DNA from: Amycolatopsis sp. NBC_01480
GTDB taxonomy: Bacteria; Actinomycetota; Actinomycetes; Mycobacteriales; Pseudonocardiaceae
Length of the DNA stretch: 64,000 nt
Direction: 5' to 3'
Assembly (NCBI RefSeq): GCF_036227205.1
Contig: NZ_CP109442.1
Coordinates: 6,262,001-6,326,000, forward strand
Shown: in pieces, positions 36,672-45,421 of the stretch
Layout of the letters: each line of letters begins with the position of its first letter
Numbering within the stretch: position 1 is the first letter of the stretch
Notes under the pieces: generated by a model
What the model saw: only the letters and a program-made list of their open reading frames with translations
What the model was told of the DNA's origin: nothing
Databases searched by the model: none
Program-made: the position numbers and the translations under genes

Positions 36672-37412
36672 GTGGCACTGGATCTTCGGCTGGACGGCAC
36701 GGTGGTGCTGGTGACCGGCGGGACGCGCGGCGTCGGCGCCGGGATCGCCGCGGTGTTCCGGCAGGCGGGCGCTTCGGTGGTCACCTGCGGGCGCACCGGC
36801 GAAGCGGGCGAAGGCTTCGTACGGTGCGACGTCCGCGATCCCGCCGACGTCACGCGGCTGGTCGACGAGGTCGTGTCGCGTCACGGGCGACTGGACGTGC
36901 TGGTCAACAACGCCGGCGGAGCACCCTTCGCGGACACGGCCACGGCGTCGCCACGCTTCCACGACAAGGTGGTGGCGCTGAACCTGCTGGCGCCGTTGGC
37001 CGTCGCGCAGGCGGCGAACGCCGTGATGCAGAAGCAGGACGGCGGCGGGGTGATCGTGAACGTGAGCAGTGTCAGCGCGTTGCGCCCTTCGCCGGGCACG
37101 GCCGCGTACGGCGCCGCGAAGGCGGGGCTGGACAACCTGACGTCGACGCTCGCGGTCGAGTGGGCGCCGAAGGTGCGGGTGAACGCGCTGGACGTCGGGA
37201 TGGTGCGGACCGAGGCGTCCGGCCACTACGGCGACCTGGCGGCGGTGGGTGCGACTGTCCCGTTGGGACGGTTGGCGGAACCGGAAGAAGTGGGCCGGTG
37301 CGCGGTGTTCCTGGCGTCGCCGCTGGCCTCCTACGTGAGCGGCGCGCGGCTCGCGGTGCACGGCGGCGGCGAGTCGCCGGCATACCTGCGTGCGGGCGAA
37401 GAACGGGAGTGA
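36672..37412 (+). CDS. short-chain dehydrogenase (Rv3549c-type)
   Basis: This 246-residue classical SDR carries TGGTRGVGAGIAAV (cofactor), NNAGG, catalytic Ser in NVSSVSAL and Tyr/Lys in YGAAKAG. It is divergent from echA20 in the arrangement of the mycobacterial HIP cluster, where two SDR genes lie next to echA20-ipdAB. GTG 36672 has GGAGG upstream. It probably oxidises a hydroxyacyl-CoA or a ring ketone/alcohol in HIP degradation; the exact step is not clear. Confidence 0.85.
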   Translation: MALDLRLDGTVVLVTGGTRGVGAGIAAVFRQAGASVVTCGRTGEAGEGFVRCDVRDPADVTRLVDEVVSRHGRLDVLVNNAGGAPFADTATASPRFHDKVVALNLLAPLAVAQAANAVMQKQDGGGVIVNVSSVSALRPSPGTAAYGAAKAGLDNLTSTLAVEWAPKVRVNALDVGMVRTEASGHYGDLAAVGATVPLGRLAEPEEVGRCAVFLASPLASYVSGARLAVHGGGESPAYLRAGEERE

Positions 37413-37413
37413 A

Positions 37414-38313
37414 ATGAGCGGGCTGGTCGAAGGACGCGTTGTGGTGGTCACCGGCGCGGGGCGCGGGATCGGGCGGGCGCACGCGCTGGCGTTCGCGGCC
37501 GAGGGCGCGCGGGTGGTGGTGAACGACATCGGCGCGGCCCTGGACGGCAGCCGTGGCGGTGACGCCCCGGCCGACCTGGTGGCGGCCGAAATCCGTGAAC
37601 TGGGCGGAAAAGCCGTGGTGAACACCGACGACGTCGCGGACTGGGCCGGCGCGGCCCGGCTGGTGTCGACGGCCGTCGAGGAGTTCGGCGCGCTGGACGT
37701 GCTCGTGGCGAACGCCGGCTTCCTGCGTGACCGGATGCTGGTGAACCTGGCCGAGGACGAGTGGGACGCCGTGATCCGCGTGCACCTGAAGGGACACTTC
37801 GCGCCGTTGCGGCACGCCGCGGAGTACTGGCGCACGGAGGCGAAGGCGGGGCGCACGCGGGCGGCGCGGGTCGTGATGACGAGTTCGGGCGCGGGCCTGC
37901 TCGGCAGCGTCGGCCAGGGCAACTATTCCGCGGCCAAGGCGGGGATCCTCGGCCTCACCACCGTCGCCGCCGCCGAACTGGCCCGCTACGGCGTGACGGT
38001 CAACGCCATCGCCCCCGCGGCGCGCACGCGTATGACCGAGGACACGTTCGACATGGCCGCCCCCGACGGCGGTTTCGACGCGATGGCGCCGGCCAACGTG
38101 TCCCCGCTGGTGGTCTGGCTGGGCTCGGCGGAGTCGGCGGACGTCACCGGCCGGGTGTTCGAAGTGGACGGCGGCCGCGTCAGCCTCGCCGACGGCTGGC
38201 GCCACGGCCCGGCCCGCGACAAGGGCGCGCGCTGGGAGCCGGACGAGCTGGGCCCGGTAGTGGCCGAACTGCTGGCTTCGAGCGAGAATCCGGAGTCGGT
38301 GTACGGGGCATGA
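37414..38313 (+). CDS. short-chain dehydrogenase (Rv3548c-type, HSD17B4-like)
   Basis: The 299-residue SDR has TGAGRGIGRAHALAFAAEGARVVVNDIG, NAGFLRDRML, Ser in MTSSGAGLLGS and the YSAAKAG Tyr/Lys. The long form with ARVVVNDIG and FLRDRM is the type of the hydroxyacyl-CoA dehydrogenase domain of multifunctional enzyme 2, fitting oxidation of a 3-hydroxyacyl-CoA. The ATG follows the previous stop by one base. It is the last gene before the palindrome that holds the IS element. Confidence 0.86.
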   Translation: MSGLVEGRVVVVTGAGRGIGRAHALAFAAEGARVVVNDIGAALDGSRGGDAPADLVAAEIRELGGKAVVNTDDVADWAGAARLVSTAVEEFGALDVLVANAGFLRDRMLVNLAEDEWDAVIRVHLKGHFAPLRHAAEYWRTEAKAGRTRAARVVMTSSGAGLLGSVGQGNYSAAKAGILGLTTVAAAELARYGVTVNAIAPAARTRMTEDTFDMAAPDGGFDAMAPANVSPLVVWLGSAESADVTGRVFEVDGGRVSLADGWRHGPARDKGARWEPDELGPVVAELLASSENPESVYGA

Positions 38314-38349
38314 CGCTCGGTCCCGCCGCTGTTCCGGCCCGGCCCGGTA

Positions 38350-38394
38350 GCGCCCCAATGTGGCGTTGGTTGCGTTGAACGCACCGAACGCCAC
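38350..38394. repeat. left part of a palindrome interrupted by the IS
   Basis: GCGCCCCAATGTGGCG...CGAACGCCAC forms an imperfect hairpin. Its missing right end is found at 39449-39458 (ATTGGGGCGC), on the other side of the IS. Joining the two flanks restores a palindrome of about 55 bp with outer arms GCGCCCCAATGTGGCGTT. Confidence 0.8.
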
Positions 38395-38498
38395 TGGGAT
38401 TTTTCATCCTGTTGGTGCTGGTCAGTGTGGTTGACAGTGTCGGTTGTTGTTGTGTGGCACCAGGGCGGGGAGTGTCAGCGGGAGATGCTGGAACGAGA

Positions 38499-38555
38499 CG
38501 GAGCCCCCGGATGTTGATCAAGATGTGACCCAAGATCTGCACCACGGGGGCTCCG
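38499..38555 (+). promoter_or_regulatory. hairpin enclosing the transposase start
   Basis: Perfect 11-bp inverted repeat CGGAGCCCCCG (38499-38509) and CGGGGGCTCCG (38545-38555). The GTG start at 38525 is in the 35-base loop. In IS10/IS50 such leader structures block translation of transcripts entering from outside; the same use here is an inference. Confidence 0.5.
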
Positions 38556-39397
38556 AGCCCATTGTCTATCAGACGGCGCTGCCCGTCTCGGCCAGCCAGC
38601 TGCGCATGCTCACCGAGCTGATCCGGGAGCATCGCCGGAATATCGGATCACGGTGGCGCACCGCGGTTCCCAGCCGGCAAGCCATCCTGGCGCTCGCATG
38701 GCTCCGGCATGACCAGCGACTCCTGGACCTGGCCCGCGCCAACAGCACCTCCGCCTCCACGATCCGCCGGTGGGGCCTGGAGGCCATCGGGCTGCTGGCC
38801 GCCCGAGCGCCCCGCCTGGACCGGGTCCTGGCCCGTCTGGCCGCCCGCGGGCACACGGTCGTACTGGTCGATGGCACCCTGATCCCGACCCGCCGACGCA
38901 CCGGCACCGCCAACCGCCCGAACTACAGCGGCAAACACAAACACCACGGCCTCAACGTCCAAGCCCTCACCGACACCCACGGCCGGCTCCTCTGGCTATC
39001 CCCACCCCTGCCCGGGAAAACCGCGGACATCACCGCCGCCCGCCGCCACCGGCTGCTGGACCGCCTGCACCACCACGGACTGGCCGCCATCGCCGACAAG
39101 GGCTACCAAGGCTGGCACAAAGACCTCCGCCACCAAACCGGACACGACCAGATCGTGCTCACCCCCTACAAAGCCGAAACCAACCGGCCCGTGACCAGCG
39201 CACAACAGACCACCAACACCATCCTCAACGGAGTCCGCCGCGCCGTCGAAACCGGATTCGCCACCCTCAAAACCTGGCGCATCCTGAACAAACTCCGACT
39301 CCACACCCGCCACGCCAGCACCTTGCTACGCGCCCTGCTCACCCTCATCCAACACGAACAACACCCCCTGACAACCCCCACCCAACCCCACCACTAA
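38525..39397 (+). CDS. IS5-family DDE transposase
   Basis: The 290-residue transposase has an N-terminal HTH-like region (QAILALAWLRHDQRLLDLARANSTSASTIRRW) and a DDE_Tnp_4-type nuclease domain: first Asp in VLVDGTLIP, second in AIADKGYQG, Glu in AVETGFATLK. It seems intact. The GTG start (VTQDLHHGG) is the best in-frame choice; an upstream extension to 38444 would pass through the leader hairpin. The C-terminal part is rich in His and Thr codons with CCAC/ACC bias, unlike neighbours, suggesting transfer. Confidence 0.85.
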   Translation: MTQDLHHGGSEPIVYQTALPVSASQLRMLTELIREHRRNIGSRWRTAVPSRQAILALAWLRHDQRLLDLARANSTSASTIRRWGLEAIGLLAARAPRLDRVLARLAARGHTVVLVDGTLIPTRRRTGTANRPNYSGKHKHHGLNVQALTDTHGRLLWLSPPLPGKTADITAARRHRLLDRLHHHGLAAIADKGYQGWHKDLRHQTGHDQIVLTPYKAETNRPVTSAQQTTNTILNGVRRAVETGFATLKTWRILNKLRLHTRHASTLLRALLTLIQHEQHPLTTPTQPHH

Positions 39398-39509
39398 CAC
39401 ACCCAGCCAACCCCACCCCACCAGCACAAACCAAGATGAAAAATGCCCATTGGGGCGCAAGCTGAGGTGACGTATGCCGATGCCGATGTCTCGCTTCGGG
39501 GCCGCCGAG

Positions 39510-39525
39510 ATAGGCAATTGCCTAT
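39510..39525. promoter_or_regulatory. 16-bp perfect palindrome, candidate operator
   Basis: ATAGGCAATTGCCTAT is a perfect palindrome, AT-rich for this genome, 95 bases before the DUF2306 gene. The TTGCCTA half-site is reminiscent of MarR-family operators. No regulator gene is adjacent in the window. Confidence 0.45.
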
Positions 39526-39619
39526 ATTGACCCCGCAGGGCGCGCTCTGGCTGACTTGACCGTATCCCGCATTGCGTTGCGGTACTTCGGTTTTCTCGGT
39601 TCAGCAGGGGAGCTTTCGC

Positions 39620-40375
39620 GTGTCCGCACCAGTCATGTCACCGGTCGTCCGCCGTCGCTGGTGGTGGTTCCTGTGGGGTCTGCTGGCCCTGCTGGCGACC
39701 GGCATCGCGGCCTATTTCGTGCCGCCGTACCTGACCGGCAGCTCGGCCGTCCCGATCGACCGGGCCATCGTCGGCTACTACGCGAGCCTGGTGGTGCACG
39801 CCCTGCCGGCCGGCCTGACGCTGATCATCGGCCCGTGGCAGTTCGTGCCGCGCTTGCGCGCTCGTTTCCCGAAGCTGCACCGCGTGCTGGGCCGGGTCTA
39901 CCTGATCTCGGTAGTCGCGGCCTCAGCGGCGGCGGCTTACGCTTCCGCGGTCACGACGAGCGGTTTCGCGCTGCAGGTCGCGTTCTACCTGCTGATCGTG
40001 GCCTGGCTGTACACGGCGGCGCAGGCCTACCGGACGATCCGGCGCCGTGAGGTGGGGCTGCACCGGATCTGGATGATCCGCAACTACGCGCTCACTTTCG
40101 CCGCGGTGACGCTGCGGGTGTATTTGATGATCGGTATGCAGGTGTTGCCTTCGTCGGTGCCGTACAAGGATATTTACACGGCGGCTGCGTGGGCTGGGTT
40201 GCTGGGGAATGTGCTGGTGGCGGAGTATTTCATCGTTCAGCGGACACTGGCGCCGTTGGCTCGGCGGGCGGGTCGCGGGGCTGTCGGCAGCCCGGTTGCC
40301 GGGTCGGCAGGTCAGGGTACTGCCGCCGACAGCCCGGTTGCCGGGCCGCCGCAGCCGGTGAGCCAGGGCGGCTGA
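39620..40375 (+). CDS. DUF2306 membrane protein
   Basis: The 251-residue protein has seven to eight predicted transmembrane helices (WWWFLWGLLALLATGIAAYFV, LVVHALPAGLTLIIGPWQF, and so on) and family motifs GPWQFVPRLRARFPKLHRVLGRVYL and GLHRIWMIRNYALTFAAVTLR. His residues in membrane helices suggest a haem-binding DUF2306-type protein, but function is unknown. GTG 39620 has AGGGGAG upstream. The C-terminal ~40 residues are low-complexity, with a repeated SPVAG encoded by CCCGGTTGCCGGG. Confidence 0.82.
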   Translation: MSAPVMSPVVRRRWWWFLWGLLALLATGIAAYFVPPYLTGSSAVPIDRAIVGYYASLVVHALPAGLTLIIGPWQFVPRLRARFPKLHRVLGRVYLISVVAASAAAAYASAVTTSGFALQVAFYLLIVAWLYTAAQAYRTIRRREVGLHRIWMIRNYALTFAAVTLRVYLMIGMQVLPSSVPYKDIYTAAAWAGLLGNVLVAEYFIVQRTLAPLARRAGRGAVGSPVAGSAGQGTAADSPVAGPPQPVSQGG

Positions 40376-40454
40376 CCGTCTTGACGGTGCGGATCGCGAT
40401 CTTCCCCGTCTGTGCGGGTGGCCGCCGGGAAGAGTTCGGCGCGAGGCTGTCTTC

Positions 40455-40559
40455 CTGGTCGGCGCGAGTCTGGTCGGCGCAGGGCCGGTCAGCACGGGTC
40501 CGGTCGGCACAGGCCCGGCGAGCGCAGGGCCGGTCGGCATAGGTCCGGTCAGCACGGGC
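40455..40559. repeat. 15-bp minisatellite, seven units
   Basis: Seven tandem copies with consensus CCGGTCGGCGCAGGG lie in the gap between the DUF2306 and PPOX-family genes. No gene is predicted here; the frames give only pentapeptide repeats. The rest of this gap (40376-40671) shows nothing else recognisable. Confidence 0.8.
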
Positions 40560-40671
40560 ATCGGCCCGCGGTTCGGCGTGGGTGCCGTCCGGAAAGCGCA
40601 CGGCGGGGCTCGGTTTTCCCGGTCTTGCTGGGCTTTCCGTTTTTGTCGGTGCCGGGTGTGACACTGCTGGC

Positions 40672-41217
40672 ATGGCTACCTGGCAAGCGTTCGCCGCGGC
40701 GGCACCGTCGCTCGCGGATCGCATACACAAGCGTTTCACCTCCGCGGAGAGCCACATCCTGGCCACCCTCCGCCGTGACGGTTCCCCTCGGGTCAGCGGC
40801 TCGGAGGTGAACTTCCGCGAGGGCTCCCTCTACATCGGCTCGATGTTCGACGCCGTCAAAGCCCGCGACCTCCAACGCGACGGCCGCTTCGCACTGCACG
40901 CCCACCCCGGCGACCCGGCCGCGGGCGGCGACGCGAAGCTGGCGGGCATCGCCACCGAGGTGACGGATCCGGCGGTGTTCGCCCAGATACAGCGCGGCGC
41001 TGAACAGAGCGGCGGCGAAGAGGCCACTGGTGAGCAGAGCAGCGGCGAATCGGGCGCTGAGGGCCAGAGCCACCTGTTCCACCTCGACATCCGCGAAGCC
41101 GTAATGACCTGGGTCGCGGACAACACCCTGTTCGCCGAGTCCTGGCAGGAGGGAAGAGGCCTGGTCCGTTTCGCCCGCCCCGACAACGGCCCCGTTGTCC
41201 GCACCGAACTGGACTAG
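40672..41217 (+). CDS. pyridoxamine 5'-phosphate oxidase-family protein
   Basis: The 181-residue split-barrel flavin/F420-binding-type protein has AESHILATLRRDGSPRVSGSEVNFREGSLYIGSM and RDLQRDGRFALHAHPGD. It is typical of actinobacterial PPOX-class proteins that bind FMN, F420 or haem; the cofactor cannot be told. An acidic low-complexity insert (GAEQSGGEEATGEQSSGESGAEG, ~residues 103-125) interrupts the barrel. ATG 40672 was chosen over an upstream frame that reads through repeats. It stands alone between repeat regions. Confidence 0.8.
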   Translation: MATWQAFAAAAPSLADRIHKRFTSAESHILATLRRDGSPRVSGSEVNFREGSLYIGSMFDAVKARDLQRDGRFALHAHPGDPAAGGDAKLAGIATEVTDPAVFAQIQRGAEQSGGEEATGEQSSGESGAEGQSHLFHLDIREAVMTWVADNTLFAESWQEGRGLVRFARPDNGPVVRTELD

Positions 41218-41441
41218 CACTCCAGGGCTGAAGTCGGCACGATCTCCGCGACGGTGCGTGCCCCACGGTGACTTCCGTGGCCGGAGCCGCTCGGCCGACT
41301 GGATCATCGGTGGCTGGGTGGATCGCCGGTGACCGAGCGGAGCGTGGGCGCCGGTCGCTGGGCGGATCGTGGTCAACCGGGTGGATCGCGGGCGGCAGGA
41401 GATGAGAAGATCGCGCCACCGTCGATCGTCAGGAGTGCTGG

Positions 41442-41922
41442 ATGTCCGTGCCACAGGGTTTCCCGCCGCCGATGGCCGCGCCGATCCCCGCGCCGGTCCG
41501 GCGCCGGGCGAACCTCCCGGCCGGGGTGGTCGCGGCGGTCCTCGCGGGGTGCACGGCGATCGCGCTGGTGTGGTTCGTCTTCGCGAACGTGCTGATCGGC
41601 GGTTCGTTCAGCGACTGGTCGGGCATGGTGTGGCTGAACGTCGTGTGGCCTGATCGCCGCGGCCCTCCTGCTCGTGCCGGCCGGATTCCTGCTGGCACGG
41701 CACATCTGGGCGGCGTGGACGCTCTTCGGGCTGTGCCTGGTGTCCGTGGTGGGGATCGTGGCCGTGCCGATGCCGTCGGGCACGAGCTTCGGCGCCCACC
41801 TCGACTTCGTGCTCGGCTTCCACAAGAGCAACGGGGTGCCGATCGGCCTCGCCGCGATCTTCGCGTTCCTCGCCGCGATCGCCGCGATCGTCTCCGCGAC
41901 GGTGCGGTCCCCACGCCACTGA
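41442..41922 (+). pseudogene. frameshifted small membrane protein gene
   Basis: The first frame encodes a Pro-rich N-terminus and one transmembrane helix (VVAAVLAGCTAIALVWFVFANVLIGG), then turns into unlikely Arg/Pro-rich sequence after GMVWLNVVW near 41645. The other forward frame takes over from the same point with LIAAALLLVPAGFLLARHIW and two more helices, ending at 41922. Joining the frames gives a ~160-residue protein with four helices. A one-base indel near 41643-41652 is the simplest explanation. It may be a real mutation or a sequencing error. Confidence 0.65.
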
Positions 41923-42057
41923 CACGGGCAAGTCTCTGCCACACGTTGCCGGTCCACGACGGTCCGGCCATCGCGTCGCTGATGCGGGCAGGTCTCAGCC
42001 ACGCGTTGCCGGTCCGCGTCGGAGGGGCCCGGCGTCGCTGACACCGGCAGGCCCCAC
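41920..42057. repeat. 60-bp direct repeat, 2.3 units
   Basis: Units start at 41920, 41980 and 42039 with TGACACGGGCA / TGATGCGGGCA / TGACACCGGCA and share CCACRCGTTGCCGGTCC inside. The array begins at the end of the frameshifted gene. It looks like a recent tandem duplication in non-coding DNA. Confidence 0.75.
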
Positions 42058-42077
42058 CCCGACATTGCCGATGCAGG

Positions 42078-42440
42078 TCAGGGATTGGTCCAGAGACAGA
42101 ACGGATGCCCGGCGGGGTCGAGGTAAACGCGGACGTGCTCCTGCGGCTGGAAGTCCGCGAGTCGCGCGCCTGCGGCTTCGGCCTGGGCGGCGGCTTCGGC
42201 GAGGTCGTCGGCTTCGATGTCCAGGTGCAGCATCATCTGCTGGTCGCCGGGGCGCGCGGGCCAGGCCGGGGGCACGTGGTCCGTTTCCAGCTGGAAGGAA
42301 AGGCCGTGGCCACCGCCTTCGGGCCTCAGCGTGACCCAATCCGGCTCGTCCGTGGCGATCGGCCAGCCGAGCAGCGCCTGGTAGAACCGCGCCAGTGCCC
42401 GTGGCTCCGGGGTGCCCACAACAGTCGAGGTCAGCCTCAC
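42078..42440 (-). CDS. VOC-family (glyoxalase-like) protein
   Basis: The 120-residue single-domain vicinal oxygen chelate protein has LTSTVVGTPEPRALARFYQALLGWP, MMLHLDIEADDL and VYLDPAGHPFCLW, the beta-alpha-beta pattern of glyoxalase/bleomycin-resistance proteins. Metal ligands are partly present (HLDIEA His, later Glu absent), so enzymatic function is unclear. It is monocistronic and convergent with the hydrolase fragment. Confidence 0.82.
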   Translation of the reverse strand: MRLTSTVVGTPEPRALARFYQALLGWPIATDEPDWVTLRPEGGGHGLSFQLETDHVPPAWPARPGDQQMMLHLDIEADDLAEAAAQAEAAGARLADFQPQEHVRVYLDPAGHPFCLWTNP

Positions 42441-42481
42441 CGGGCCAGCTTAGTCCTGCAGCCAGGCGAAATCTCGCCGCT

Positions 42482-42706
42482 GAGCTGAACCACCGGTTCG
42501 ACCCGTCGACCCCGTTGCCCGGCGCCCGGGACGGCGCGGCCGAGCTGGCCCGCGCCCGGGTCTTCGTGACCGAGGGCTACGGCCACTCGTCGATGTATGT
42601 GCCGAGCACGTGCACCGAGCAGGTGAAGCAGGACTACCTGATCTCGGGCGCGTTCCCGGCCGCGGGCAAGACCTGCACGGTCGACGCGAGCCCGTTCGCG
42701 GGCTGA
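42482..42706 (+). pseudogene. C-terminal fragment of a TAP-like alpha/beta hydrolase
   Basis: The frame NHRFDPSTPLPGARDGA ... VTEGYGHSSMYVPSTCTEQVKQDYL matches the last ~75 residues of secreted tripeptidyl-aminopeptidase-like hydrolases (the TAP C-terminal domain). It includes the catalytic Asp (RFDPSTP) and His (GYGHSS). The nucleophile half, signal peptide and start are missing; upstream sequence belongs to the convergent VOC gene. It is therefore a decayed or deleted gene remnant, still followed by a strong terminator. Confidence 0.75.
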
Positions 42707-42712
42707 CCGAAG

Positions 42713-42744
42713 GCGGGCCTCGTCGTCTTGACGACGAGGCCCGC
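42713..42744. terminator. bidirectional terminator before fadA5 end
   Basis: Perfect 15-bp stem GCGGGCCTCGTCGTC / GACGACGAGGCCCGC with a minimal TT centre. It lies immediately before the fadA5 stop codon and after the hydrolase fragment. Confidence 0.85.
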
Positions 42745-44019
<1,275 letters not shown>

Positions 44020-44100
44020 TTATTGACCCTTTACCGGTCAAGTAAACGGGTTTCACTGAGATGGGTTCCGTAAGTTAACACCGTATGCTCCAATGAGGCT

Positions 44101-44114
44101 TAGAACGTGTTGCA
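44101..44114. promoter_or_regulatory. KstR operator for cyp125
   Basis: TAGAACGTGTTGCA matches TnnAACnnGTTnnA at all conserved positions. It lies 40 bases before the chosen cyp125 start. Confidence 0.75.
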
Positions 44115-44153
44115 GTGTGGGAATCAGCGCCGAACCCCGTGCAGGAGGCAGCC

Positions 44154-45383
44154 GTGGCCGCTCCGCTTTTCCCCACCGGTTTCGACTTCACGGACCCGGA
44201 TCTCTACGCCAGCCGACTACCGCTGGCCGAGTTCGCGGAGCTCCGGCGAACGGCACCGGTCTGGTGGAACCCCCAGCCGATGAACACCGCCGGTTTCGGC
44301 GACGACGGGTACTGGGTCGTCTCGCGACACCAGGACGTCAAGGAGGTCTCCCGCGACAGCGAGCTGTATTCGTCGTGGGAGAAGACCGCGATCATCCGCT
44401 TCGACGACCAGATGACGCAGCAGAACCTCGAGGCCAATCGCCTGGTGCTGCTGAACATGGACGCCCCGCAGCACACGAAGCTGCGGCGCATCGTCTCGAA
44501 GGGGTTCACCCCGCGCTCCATCTCGAAGCTGGAGGACACCCTTCGCGACCGCGCTGAACGCATCGTCGCCGAAGCGCGGAAGAAGGGCGAAGGCGACTTC
44601 GTCACCGACGTCGCGTGCGAGCTTCCGTTGCAGGCGATCGCCGAGCTGATCGGCGTGCCGCAAGAGGACCGGCTCAAGATCTTCGACTGGTCCAACCAGA
44701 TGGTGGCCTACGACGACCCCGAGTACGAGCTCGAGCCGCTCACCGCGTCCGCCGAAATCGTCGGCTACGCCTGGAACATGGCCGAAGAACGCCGCCGCTG
44801 CCCGATGGACGACATCGTCACCAAGCTCGTGCAGGCGGACGTCGACGGCGAGTCGATCGGCTCCGACGAGTTCGGCTTCTTCGTGATCCTGCTGGCCGTC
44901 GCGGGCAACGAGACCACGCGCAACGCCATCACCCACGGCATGAAGGCCTTCCTCGACCACCCGGACCAATGGGCCCGCTACCGCGAGGAGCGGCCGAAGA
45001 CCGCGCCGGACGAGATCGTCCGCTGGGCCACGCCGGTGGTCGCGTTCCAGCGCACCGCCACGCGCGACACCGAGCTCGGCGGCGCGCACATCCGCAAGGG
45101 CGACCGGGTCGGCATGTTCTACAGCTCGGCCAACTTCGACCCCGAGGTGTTCGACGAGCCCGAGCGGTTCGACGTGTTCCGCGAGGACAACCCGCATGTC
45201 GGCTTCGGCGGCACCGGCTCGCACTACTGCATCGGCGCGAACCTGGCCCGGCTGGAGATCGACCTGATCTTCAACGCGATCGCCGACGTGATGCCGAACA
45301 TCACCGAGGCCGCGCCGCCGGAACGGCTGCGCTCGAGTTGGATCAACGGCATCAAGCATTACCAGGTCCGCTACGGCGGCTGA
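44154..45383 (+). CDS. cyp125: cytochrome P450 CYP125 (sterol C26/C27 hydroxylase)
   Basis: The 409-residue P450 has I-helix LLAVAGNETTRNAITHG, EIVRWATPV (ExxR), and the haem loop FGGTGSHYCIGANLAR with the axial Cys. The N-terminal FPTGFDFTDPDLYASRLPLAEFAELRRTAPVWW is characteristic of CYP125, which oxidises the terminal methyl of cholest-4-en-3-one to start side-chain breakdown. GTG 44154 follows GGAGG by seven bases; GTG 44115 adjoins the KstR box and is a leaderless alternative. It needs a ferredoxin/reductase; one such pair is at 16.9-18.5 kb. Confidence 0.9.
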   Translation: MAAPLFPTGFDFTDPDLYASRLPLAEFAELRRTAPVWWNPQPMNTAGFGDDGYWVVSRHQDVKEVSRDSELYSSWEKTAIIRFDDQMTQQNLEANRLVLLNMDAPQHTKLRRIVSKGFTPRSISKLEDTLRDRAERIVAEARKKGEGDFVTDVACELPLQAIAELIGVPQEDRLKIFDWSNQMVAYDDPEYELEPLTASAEIVGYAWNMAEERRRCPMDDIVTKLVQADVDGESIGSDEFGFFVILLAVAGNETTRNAITHGMKAFLDHPDQWARYREERPKTAPDEIVRWATPVVAFQRTATRDTELGGAHIRKGDRVGMFYSSANFDPEVFDEPERFDVFREDNPHVGFGGTGSHYCIGANLARLEIDLIFNAIADVMPNITEAAPPERLRSSWINGIKHYQVRYGG

Positions 45384-45421
45384 GCCCCGCGCGGGACGGG
45401 CGGGCCGGGCATGATGGGCCG

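Larger units (their letters stand above)
38395..39448 (+). mobile_element. IS5-family-like insertion sequence
   Basis: The ~1054-bp element has imperfect terminal inverted repeats: the left end reads GGGATTTTTCATC...TGGTGCTGG, and the right end read inward is GGGCATTTTTCATC...TGTGCTGG. It contains one transposase gene. End assignment is uncertain by one or two bases. No clear target duplication is visible; flanks are ...CGCCACT and ATTGGGG.... Confidence 0.85.
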
